54,446 bases of DNA from JBFXDI01 sp050181295. GTDB lineage: Bacteria > Pseudomonadota > Alphaproteobacteria > Rhizobiales > Aestuariivirgaceae. This document shows, one piece after another, positions 7,632 to 16,795 of the stretch (within the stretch, counting starts at the first letter, position 1; every line of letters begins with the position of its first letter). A program made the position numbers and the translations under genes. A model generated the notes under the pieces. It ran no database searches. It was not told the origin of the DNA and worked only from the letters and a program-made list of their open reading frames with translations. The stretch covers positions 1 through 54,446 of the forward strand of contig JBFXDI010000008.1 in assembly GCA_050181295.1 (NCBI GenBank), written 5' to 3'.

Positions 7632-8863
7632 CATCCAGCGAATTCGAGTTGCTTCCGCACCTCCCCGGCTCCAAGCAGAGGCGCAAACGCGCGGAAATTT
7701 CTCGTCTGGTGTCGGATTCGGCCCGCAACAATTGCCGGATGGACCCCAAGCCGCTGCGAGAAGGCGATAATCCCTGCGTAGCTCGCATGAGATTGAAGCC
7801 CGGAGCCCTCCCATGCGGCTTCCGGGATCAAAGCTTCGTTCGCCCACTCGTCCGCCTCGTCTTCGCGACTATCCTCATGCCTCGATGGCGTTTCGCGCAA
7901 ACTGAAGTCATCGACGAACGCCTCGACTTCGCCATCGAAGTGACGCCCGACATGCGCAAGCTCGTGGAGCAAGGAGAACCAGAAGTTATCGAGGCGGTCA
8001 TAGCGAAGCGTAAGGGCGACAACTGGGGCGCCGTCATCGATAATCCTCAGGGCGGCACCATCAAGATATGTCTTCGGCAGGTGGGCAACGCAGACGAGAT
8101 GAACCCCGACCGCCGACAGCGTTTCCTTTACGCGCCTTAGCCCCTCGGCATCCGCGCTGAGCTTGGCGAGCCCGGACAAGAATTCGAGATCGACGGCACC
8201 CTTCCGGTACGTACCGGCCAGTTTCTCCGATCGGGCGAGGCTTAGCACCTTGAGACACCAGGCGAGCAATGCGTAGGTGTCCGTCTTGGCGTTCTGGCGC
8301 ATCGCGTCGTTTCGACGGCAAAGCGGCATCGGGATCGCACGCATCCCGCCTGCCGACCCGATCAATTCCTTCATCAATTCTTCGGCCTTGGCCCTCGCCG
8401 CCCCGACCGAACGAACCCATCCCCGCTTGACCATCTCGTTCAGCGGGAAGCGAGGCCAGGCCAGTGTAATGGCGGACGGATCGCCAGGATTGTCACCTAG
8501 TCCCGTTTCTTCATCCAGGAGCACCTCGGCAGGAATGCCGAGGTGCCTGTGAAGCGCTCGGATCATTGGCAGCGTCAAAGGCTGCTTTCCGGCGAGTACC
8601 TCGGAGACCTTACCTCGGCTGCCGATGTAAGGTTCGAGATCACGGGGTTCGAGGCCGGCCTGCTCCATGCGAAACTGGATGGCGTCGAGCGGAGTAGGCC
8701 GCTCAACCGGAAAGCGCTTGGTTTCATAGATCTCGACGAGATCAGCCAAGACGGAAAGCTCATCGGCTTCGGGCGTTCCGGCCTCGGCGTCCATGAGCTC
8801 GTCGATACGCGCGAGGGCCGCCCTATGATCGGCTTCCGTCCGAATCGGGGCGATGCGCGCCAT
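7631..8863 (-). CDS. higA: HigA-type antitoxin fused to ImmA/IrrE-like metallopeptidase
   Basis: A 410-residue two-part protein. Residues about 1-125 match HigA antitoxins: an N-terminal helical part and an HTH near 73-110 (IGSRGKVSEVLAGKQPLTLP). Residues about 200-360 form an ImmA/IrrE-like zinc peptidase with HELAH at 300-304 and a downstream EADEWANE stretch supplying the third ligand. HigA normally neutralises the mRNA-cleaving HigB toxin and represses the operon; the peptidase half could cleave the antitoxin or another repressor. The ATG at 8863 has a perfect AGGAGG site and lies 2 bp after the higB stop. Frames extending further upstream run through higB and are not real. Confidence 0.85.
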   Translation of the reverse strand: MARIAPIRTEADHRAALARIDELMDAEAGTPEADELSVLADLVEIYETKRFPVERPTPLDAIQFRMEQAGLEPRDLEPYIGSRGKVSEVLAGKQPLTLPMIRALHRHLGIPAEVLLDEETGLGDNPGDPSAITLAWPRFPLNEMVKRGWVRSVGAARAKAEELMKELIGSAGGMRAIPMPLCRRNDAMRQNAKTDTYALLAWCLKVLSLARSEKLAGTYRKGAVDLEFLSGLAKLSADAEGLRRVKETLSAVGVHLVCVAHLPKTYLDGAALRIIDDGAPVVALTLRYDRLDNFWFSLLHELAHVGRHFDGEVEAFVDDFSLRETPSRHEDSREDEADEWANEALIPEAAWEGSGLQSHASYAGIIAFSQRLGVHPAIVAGRIRHQTRNFRAFAPLLGAGEVRKQLEFAG

Positions 8864-8865
8864 GT

Positions 8866-9162
8866 TCAAACCTCCTCTATGTTGAGCCTGTCGTAATCGG
8901 CGTGGGGACCGAACCAGCGGACCGCCACAACACCCACGGCGAAATTGATCTTGACGATCAGCCGATACCGGTTGCCGCCGATATCGAAGACGTACCGACT
9001 GCCCACGCGGTCCACCGATGGGTAGCGCGCACGCACATCGTGAAAGGACTTCCATACGGTCGTCTCCGACTCGACTTCGGCTTTCCAAGCCGAGAGACGC
9101 TTGGCCGCATCAGCGTGGCGCCTCTGTGCCTCTGCAATGATCTCTACGCCGACGAGTTTCAT
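8866..9162 (-). CDS. higB: HigB-family toxin (mRNA interferase)
   Basis: A 98-residue RelE-fold toxin of the HigB group. The C-terminal half carries the family pattern RYVFDIGGNRYRLIV, then VRWFGPHADYDRLN, with the Arg/His/Tyr residues expected at the ribosome-dependent RNase site. It would cleave mRNA on the ribosome when its antitoxin is lost. The toxin gene precedes the antitoxin gene, as usual for higBA, with a 2-bp gap. It is divergent from the type I restriction operon; an inverted repeat lies between them. Placing a toxin-antitoxin pair between CBASS and restriction genes fits a role as stabiliser of the island or as a backup suicide switch. Confidence 0.85.
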   Translation of the reverse strand: MKLVGVEIIAEAQRRHADAAKRLSAWKAEVESETTVWKSFHDVRARYPSVDRVGSRYVFDIGGNRYRLIVKINFAVGVVAVRWFGPHADYDRLNIEEV

Positions 9163-9189
9163 ATACGTCGCACCCGTGCCAGGATCAAG

Positions 9190-9218
9190 CGAAATGCTCC
9201 TATAAGCGGATCATTTCG
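9190..9218. promoter_or_regulatory. Inverted repeat between higB and hsdM, operator candidate
   Basis: CGAAATG at 9190-9196 and CATTTCG at 9212-9218 are exact mirror images and flank a TATAAG hexamer at 9201-9206. The position in the divergent region upstream of higB suits autorepression by the HTH of HigA, and it could also affect hsdM. Confidence 0.5.
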
Positions 9219-9278
9219 TACCACAACGTCAAGGGAGCGAATCGATGCCCGAGAGCAAGAGGCGAGTGCGAGTCGTGC

Positions 9279-9313
9279 TTGACATGCGCGATTATATCGC
9301 AAATATATCAAAC
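9279..9313 (+). promoter_or_regulatory. Candidate hsdM promoter with direct TATATC repeat
   Basis: A consensus TTGACA lies at 9279-9284, and 17 bp later AATATA at 9302-9307. Transcription would start near 9314, at the ATG of the HTH domain, giving a leaderless message. TATATC occurs twice, at 9293-9298 and 9304-9309, across the -10 region, where the HTH of the encoded HsdM could bind. Confidence 0.5.
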
Positions 9314-11133
<1,820 letters not shown>

Positions 11134-11137
<4 letters not shown>

Positions 11138-12441
11138 TTAATGATGATGCGTGGACTTGGCGCCCACTTGGCGAGCTCTTCGAGATCGGCGCGGGCAAGA
11201 CCATGTCAGCGGCGGCCCGTGATGGCGCGGTCAAGACACCGTTCCTCCGGACTTCGAATGTGCTGTGGGATGAGATCGATCTTACGACCGTCGATGAAAT
11301 GGCAATTCCTGAGCAGGAATTGGCCACGAAGCTCCTTCGGCCAGGCGATTTGTTGGTCTGCGAAGGAGGGGAAATCGGACGCGCGGCGATCTGGAACGGC
11401 GAACGAGCAGTCATGTCGTTCCAGAATCATCTTCACCGGCTGAGGTCGTTGAACGCCGAAGTCGAACCGCATTTCTACGTCTACTTTTTGCAAGCCGCTT
11501 TCACCCAACTCGGCATTTTCGAGGGGGCCGGAAACAAGACAACGATTCCGAACCTTTCACGCAACCGCCTTGCTGCACTCGAGGTGCCCCACCCACCACT
11601 GCCTGAGCAGCGAGCTATTTCGACGACACTTGCTCGCGTCCACGAAGCTATCAGGACACATGATCGTAGCACCGAGACTGCTCAGGAACTCAAAAGCGCT
11701 GCGATGCGGACGCTGTTCACGTGCGGGCTGCGCGGCGAGCCGCAGAAGGAAACCGTCATCGGCCCAGTGCCGAGGAGTTGGACCACACGACCGCTCGAGG
11801 ATACCGCTGACATCTACTCCTCAAGCCGGCTGAGTTACAGCGAGCTACTTGCACGCGAAGGAGATCATGGGAGCGACGGCAGTGTACCTGTTTTGGGCAT
11901 CAAAGTAATCGATCTGGCTCGTTGCGAAGCTGAGGTGCCTCTATCGGATGCGGAGCTTGCGAGGAGGGTCAGCAAGGCAGAAGCAGAGCATCGCTGCATC
12001 CGACCGGGCGCCATCGTTTTTCCCAAGAACGGAGCAGCCGTCGCGACAAATAAGAAGCGTCGAGTTGCTAATTGGTGCGTACTCGATCCCAACGTGATGG
12101 CTTTGCACGCGAAGGATGGCGTCGAGCAAGCATATCTTTATCAGTGGGTTCAGAGCTTCGACCTGAAGTCGATTGTGAAGCCTGGCCCCGTTCCGAATTT
12201 TGGAAAGGGCGACATATCAGGCGTGCTTGTCCCGGTGCCCGCAACCCAAGACGAGCAACACGAGATCGTCGCGATACTCGACGCCGTCGACCGCAAGATC
12301 GACCTGCACAAGCGCAAGCGGGCGGTGCTCGACGAGCTTTTCGAGTCACTGCTGCACCAGTTGATGACCGGCGACATCGCGGTGAGCGACCTCGACCTCT
12401 CCGCGCTTGCCCTGCGCAAGGTCGCGGAGGCGGCGGCATGA
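11134..12441 (+). CDS. hsdS: Type I restriction system specificity subunit
   Basis: A 435-residue DNA-recognition subunit. Two target-recognition domains are visible (about 1-160 and 215-375), each followed by a long helical conserved region. The first ends in PHPPLPEQRAISTTLARVHE and the second in ATQDEQHEIVAILDAVDRKI, the paired motif typical of HsdS. Each domain reads one half of a bipartite site; the site itself cannot be deduced. The ATG overlaps the hsdM stop by 4 bp, and the stop overlaps the next gene's start in the same way, so the five genes 9314-16386 form one coupled operon. Confidence 0.92.
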
Positions 12442-13091
12442 CCCAGATCACCCACGACCACGTTGAATGGGCTGTCGTCGGCCGGCTGCGGCTGATGATC
12501 GAGACCGAACCGCATCCTACCTTCAACGTCACGCAGAGCTATTCGCTTTTCACGACCATCCTGTGTTGGGTGATGCAGCGCATCCGCATCCAGACGCACG
12601 AGGTCCGTCCCGCGGCCCATCGCCAGGGAACGGACGACCGCAAAGCTCGCGCTCTTTTCGCGAAGCTCGACAAGGAGGCGGCGGCGGCAGAGCCTTGGCT
12701 GCTTCCGATTACCTCGATCGAGCGGATCGCGGTCCTCGGCGAGCGTCGCTTGAGCGTGCCGCCTTCCCAGGGGTTCGAGGGTCACTCGGTCGGTCGCGTG
12801 CTCGTGAATCTGCGTGATGCCGTCGCCCACGGCGATGCGTGCAACGTCGTCCATTTCAGTAGGGAGGGCTTGCTGATCGGCTTCCGATTCTTGTGTGCGG
12901 AGTATGAGGGGCGCGGCCGCAGCAAGAGGAAGGTCTGGGAAGGATCGATCACCCTTCTTGAGGCCGACATGCGCCGCATCGGGGCGCAGCTCGCGAACCT
13001 CTATTGCGATGCGCTGCGTCGGAGCGACCGGCACCGCAAGGACGGCCATTTCGGCAACGACGCTGCCTCAATTCGAGAGGTGGCCGCGTGA
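12438..13091 (+). CDS. HEPN-domain protein inside the hsd operon
   Basis: A 217-residue, mostly helical protein between hsdS and hsdR, joined to both by 4-bp overlaps. Residues 121-131 (VLVNLRDAVAHGD) carry the R-x4-H motif (Arg126, His131) that forms the active site of HEPN ribonucleases; the N-terminal helices (about 30-50 and 65-85) would complete the fold. The protein resembles the pEK499_p136-type HEPN group. In a restriction operon such a protein could act as a fail-safe RNase, cutting tRNA or mRNA if restriction is blocked, or as an inactive structural partner; neither can be decided from sequence. Translation could be read upstream of ATG 12438, but that part lies within hsdS. Confidence 0.7.
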   Translation: MTQITHDHVEWAVVGRLRLMIETEPHPTFNVTQSYSLFTTILCWVMQRIRIQTHEVRPAAHRQGTDDRKARALFAKLDKEAAAAEPWLLPITSIERIAVLGERRLSVPPSQGFEGHSVGRVLVNLRDAVAHGDACNVVHFSREGLLIGFRFLCAEYEGRGRSKRKVWEGSITLLEADMRRIGAQLANLYCDALRRSDRHRKDGHFGNDAASIREVAA

Positions 13092-16018
13092 ACCAGCTGG
13101 CGATCAGCGAAGCCGGCACGGTCCAGTTCCCGATGGTGAAGCACGCCGCCGAGATCGGCTGGACCGCGATCGGTCCTGAAGTCGCCCGGCAGAAGCGGGG
13201 CGGCGACGCCGGGATGCTGTTGCGTGACGAGCTCGAAGCGAAGCTTGCCGCGTTCAATCCCTGGCTGATCGACGACGCCGTTCGCTCGGTGGTCGAAACC
13301 CTCGACGCCATTCCCGCCACGATAGAGGGCAACCGCGAGATGCTCGCCTGGCTCCGCGGGGAACGGCAATGGTACGACGAGGCGGAGAAGCGCCATCGTC
13401 GAGTGACGCTGATCGACTTCGAGCAAGTTGACGCAAATTCCTTTCACGTGTCGTGGGAGTGGGCACTCAAGCCGCCGGCGCGGAAGGGAAACCGCGCCGA
13501 CGTGATGTTCTGCGTCAACGGCGTCCCGGTCTGCATCGTCGAACACAAGAACCCGAAGGACGGCGGCGCGATCGAGCGCGCGGTCAAGCAACTGCGGCGC
13601 TACGAAGTGGAAACGCCCGAGCTGATCGGCGCGCCGCAGCTGTTCAACGTCACCCATCTCCTCGAATACTGGTACGGCGTCACCTGGAACGCGACCCGGC
13701 GTTTCATCGCCCGGTGGAAGCAGACGCCGGATGAAGCCTACCGATTCGCGGTGCAGGCGTTCTTCGAGCGCACCGACTTTCTCCGCACGCTCCAGCACTG
13801 GATCCTTTTCTACGTCGAGGACAGCGAGACGCGGAAGTCGGTGCTACGCCAGCACCAGCGTCGCGCCATCGACGCCGTCATCGAGCGCTGCGCCGACCGG
13901 GCCAAGGATCGCGGCCTTGTCTGGCACACGCAAGGATCAGGAAAGACCTTCACTCTCCTGACCGCCGCCCGCCTGATCCTCGAGCAAAAGGAAAGGTTCA
14001 ACAACGCGACGGTGATCCTGGTGGTCGATCGAACCGAGCTCGAAGGCCAGATGAAGGGCTGGGTCGAGAAGCTGCTAGGCGAAATGCAAAAGCAGGACAT
14101 CGCCACGTGGCGCGCCAACACAAAGGCCGAGCTGCAAGACCTGCTGAAAAGCGACAAGCGTGGCCTGATTCTATCGATGATCCACAAGTTCGAGGGCGTC
14201 GATAAGGACAGCAACACCCGCGACAACATCTACGTTTTCATCGACGAAGCGCATCGCTCGGTTGCCAAGGATCTCGGCACCTATCTGATGGCCTCGGTGC
14301 CGAACGCTACGATTATCGGCTTCACGGGCACGCCGATCGCCAAGACCGAACAGGGCGAAGGCACGTTCAAGATCTTCGGCAAGGACGACGAGCGCGGCTA
14401 TCTCGACAAGTATTCCATTGCCGAGTCCATCGATGACGAGACGACGCTGCCAATCAAGCACGTCATGGCCCCGAGCGAGATGAACGTGCCGGCCGAGCGG
14501 CTCGACAAGGAATTTTTCGAGCTCGCGGAAGCTGAAGACGTCACCGACATCCACGAGCTCAACAAGGCGCTCGACCGGGCCGTTGGCCTACGCACATTCC
14601 TCACAGCGGATGACCGTATTGAGAAGGTAGCCGCGTTTGTTGCCGAGCACTTCAGGGAGAACGTCCTGCCGCTCGGCTACAAGGCGTTCCTCGTCGGGGT
14701 GAACCGCGAAGCGTGTGCGAAATATAAGAAAGCGCTCGACAAGCTGCTGCCGCCCGAGTGGAGCGTGCCGATCTACACCGAAAACTCCGCGGACATCATC
14801 GATCGGCCGCTGGTCGCCGAGCTTCAGGTGAGCGACGAGCGCGAGGCGGATGTTCGGCTGCTGTTCAAGAGGGCAGACCAGAACCCGAAGATCCTGATCG
14901 TGACCGACAAGCTGCTGACCGGTTACGACGCGCCGCTGCTCTATTGCATGTATCTCGACAAGCCGATGCGGGACCACGTCCTGCTGCAGGCGATCGCTCG
15001 GGTGAATCGCCCCTACGTCGATGCCGAAGGCGTCCAGAAGCGCGTCGGACTGGTAGTCGATTTCGTGGGTGTCCTGCGCGAATTGAGAAAAGCGCTGCAA
15101 TTCGACTCGTCCGACGTGAGCGGCGTGATCGAAGACCTCGACGTGTTGCTCGCCGACTTCCAAGAGAAGATGGCAGCGGCGGTCAAGGACTATCTCGACG
15201 CCGGCGAAGGCGGAGATCCTGACGAACGCCTGGAGCGCGTCGTCTATGGCCGCTTTCTAGAGCCCGAGGCGCGCAAGGCGTTCTTCGAGGCTTACAAAGA
15301 CATCGAGGCGCTGTGGGAGATTTTGTCGCCTTCGCCAGAACTCCGCGATCACATCGAGTCTTATAAGCGCCTCGCGCAGCTCTATGCGGCCGTCCGGAAC
15401 GCTTATGCCGAGAAGGTCGGCTTCGTTGCAGATCTCGCCTACAAGACGAAGCGCCTCGTGGAGCAAAGCGCAAGCCAAGAGGGACTCGGCCGGCTCACGA
15501 AAGCGGTCACGTTCGATGTGAAGACGCTCGAAGCCCTGCGGAGCGAAAAAGGCTCCGACGAGGGCAAGGTGTTCAACCTCATTCGTGGCCTGCAGAAGGA
15601 AATCGATGACGATCCGAATGCCGCCGCCGTCCTTCAGCCACTGAAAGACCGCGCCGAACGCATCTTGAAGGACCTCGAAGACCGCAAGACCACGGGCCTA
15701 GCGGCCATGGACCTTCTGGCGGCGCTGGCCGCCGAGAAGGACGCCGCGGCGAAAGCGACAAAGGAGACCGGCCTTTCTCCGAGAGCTTTCGGTGTGTTTT
15801 GGGCGCTGAGAGACGACACGGCGCTCAAGTCAGCCCGGATCGCCCCACTCGATCTCGCCAAAGAGACGGAAAAGCTGATGGCCCGTTTCCCCAATGCACG
15901 GGTCAACGCCGATGAACAGCGGCAGTTTCGGGCTGCGCTCTATAGGCCGCTTCTCAACATCGGGCGGGAGGAGCGGACGAAGATTGTCGATTTGATAGTC
16001 GAGATCGTGACTCAATGA
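13088..16018 (+). CDS. hsdR: Type I restriction endonuclease subunit R
   Basis: A 976-residue motor and nuclease subunit. The N-terminal PD-(D/E)xK nuclease shows VPVCIVEHKNP near 145-155 (Glu and Lys of the catalytic motif). The SF2 translocase follows with Walker A TQGSGKT near 280, DEAH near 387 and GFTGTP near 411, then helicase motifs V-VI (ITGYDAP, QAIARVNRP) and a long helical C-terminal domain for contact with HsdM. Start is GTG 13088, overlapping the HEPN stop by 4 bp; an open frame further upstream lies within that gene. Length and motif order are intact, so restriction should be functional with HsdM/HsdS. Confidence 0.93.
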   Translation: MNQLAISEAGTVQFPMVKHAAEIGWTAIGPEVARQKRGGDAGMLLRDELEAKLAAFNPWLIDDAVRSVVETLDAIPATIEGNREMLAWLRGERQWYDEAEKRHRRVTLIDFEQVDANSFHVSWEWALKPPARKGNRADVMFCVNGVPVCIVEHKNPKDGGAIERAVKQLRRYEVETPELIGAPQLFNVTHLLEYWYGVTWNATRRFIARWKQTPDEAYRFAVQAFFERTDFLRTLQHWILFYVEDSETRKSVLRQHQRRAIDAVIERCADRAKDRGLVWHTQGSGKTFTLLTAARLILEQKERFNNATVILVVDRTELEGQMKGWVEKLLGEMQKQDIATWRANTKAELQDLLKSDKRGLILSMIHKFEGVDKDSNTRDNIYVFIDEAHRSVAKDLGTYLMASVPNATIIGFTGTPIAKTEQGEGTFKIFGKDDERGYLDKYSIAESIDDETTLPIKHVMAPSEMNVPAERLDKEFFELAEAEDVTDIHELNKALDRAVGLRTFLTADDRIEKVAAFVAEHFRENVLPLGYKAFLVGVNREACAKYKKALDKLLPPEWSVPIYTENSADIIDRPLVAELQVSDEREADVRLLFKRADQNPKILIVTDKLLTGYDAPLLYCMYLDKPMRDHVLLQAIARVNRPYVDAEGVQKRVGLVVDFVGVLRELRKALQFDSSDVSGVIEDLDVLLADFQEKMAAAVKDYLDAGEGGDPDERLERVVYGRFLEPEARKAFFEAYKDIEALWEILSPSPELRDHIESYKRLAQLYAAVRNAYAEKVGFVADLAYKTKRLVEQSASQEGLGRLTKAVTFDVKTLEALRSEKGSDEGKVFNLIRGLQKEIDDDPNAAAVLQPLKDRAERILKDLEDRKTTGLAAMDLLAALAAEKDAAAKATKETGLSPRAFGVFWALRDDTALKSARIAPLDLAKETEKLMARFPNARVNADEQRQFRAALYRPLLNIGREERTKIVDLIVEIVTQ

Positions 16019-16386
16019 AGTGGTCGACGAAGTGGTCGACGAACGGCTCCCTCACGCCATCCGCGCGGCTGAAGCGGCGTGTCGATGTGTGGGTGGTCAA
16101 GCTCCACGTAATGCCGCGCGTCGTTCGGGTTCAGCGAATGACCCGGAAATGGGGTTCCTGTTCGACCGCTGGCACGATCACCCTCGCGATCGACCTCGAC
16201 GACAAGAACGAGGCCTTTCAGGACTTCGTCATCGTGCACGAACTCCTGCACCTCAAGGTTCCGAACCATAGCCGACTCTTCAAGGCGCTGATGACAGCGC
16301 ACGTGCCCAGATGGCGCGCCATGGATGCCGCCAGGCGAGGCGCCCGCGGTGTCTCGCCGGCGGCATCTGCGGCGGCCGGCCGATGA
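16015..16386 (+). CDS. YgjP-like (DUF45) zinc metallopeptidase
   Basis: A 123-residue protein ending the hsd operon. It carries WGSCS (46-50) and HELLH (75-79) with a further His at 85 (PNHSRLF), the zinc-site pattern of YgjP/DUF45 metallopeptidases. It is shorter than typical family members (often over 200 residues), having mostly the core and a low-complexity tail. The ATG overlaps the hsdR stop by 4 bp. Such genes recur beside type I hsdR and may control HsdR levels by proteolysis, as ClpXP does in enteric bacteria, but that is inference. Transcription may end at or before the inverted repeat at 16412-16437. Confidence 0.8.
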   Translation: MKWSTKWSTNGSLTPSARLKRRVDVWVVKLHVMPRVVRVQRMTRKWGSCSTAGTITLAIDLDDKNEAFQDFVIVHELLHLKVPNHSRLFKALMTAHVPRWRAMDAARRGARGVSPAASAAAGR

Positions 16387-16411
16387 GTTTGCGGAGGTAT
16401 CGCGGATTTGT

Positions 16412-16437
16412 TTAAGCCATTGGGTTGCATGGCTTAA
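16412..16437. repeat. Perfect 9-bp inverted repeat beside the tRNA fragment
   Basis: TTAAGCCAT (16412-16420) and ATGGCTTAA (16429-16437) are exact mirror images with an 8-nt loop, only 3 bp from the CCA end of the tRNA fragment. It could be the old tRNA terminator, the end of the hsd transcript, or an integrase-binding site at an attachment locus. Confidence 0.6.
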
Positions 16438-16439
16438 TC

Positions 16440-16490
16440 TGGTTGCAGGGACAGGATCTGAACCTGTGACGTTCAGGTTATGAGCCCGAT
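16440..16490 (-). tRNA. 3' fragment of tRNA-Met (CAT), probable attachment scar
   Basis: Read on the minus strand, this holds an anticodon stem-loop with CTCATAA, a variable region, a T arm (ACAGG, seven-base loop, CCTGT) and an acceptor strand ending in CCCTGCAACCA with encoded CCA. The 5' half (acceptor strand, D arm) is absent: upstream sequence changes at about 16490-16496 into a broken protein gene. The anticodon stem has the GGG run of initiator tRNA. Such 3' fragments are the classic trace of tRNA-targeted integration, where the intact tRNA is rebuilt at the other end of the element. That end is not in this window. Confidence 0.75.
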
Positions 16491-16495
16491 CGCGG

Positions 16496-16795
16496 CTCGC
16501 TGCCGGTTCCAGTCCACCGGGAACGGCCGCATGAGCACCGCGAGCGTGACTGCTGGTCCCTGCCGGCCATCAAGGATTGCCTCGACAATATCCGGGGGCC
16601 AGCAGCGTCAGACGCAGGACCCGACACAGATACGACTGGTTGATCTTCTCGGCCTCGGCCAGCTCGGTCACCGACACGAAGCGGCCGCTCTCCATGAGGG
16701 CGCTTCCAGCGGTGGGCTCGGGCGATCGCCTTGACCAGGGTGCTGTCGACCCGCGGGCGGGGCACGCCCCAGCTTGCGCCATCCGGCGACACCAC
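16496..16795 (-). pseudogene. Frameshifted serine-recombinase companion gene
   Basis: Three minus-strand frames together give one protein: RPRVDSTLVKAIARAHRWK in one frame, LMESGRFVSVTELAEAEKIN then YLCRVLRLTLLAP in a second, and DIVEAILDGRQGPAVTLAVL, ending in PFPVDWNRQRAA, in a third. This matches a short HTH-containing protein commonly encoded next to large serine recombinases in alphaproteobacteria. At least two indels break it, near 16690 and near 16600. The coding match runs directly into the tRNA-Met fragment, placing an element junction at about 16490-16496. No intact recombinase is beside it. Confidence 0.7.
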
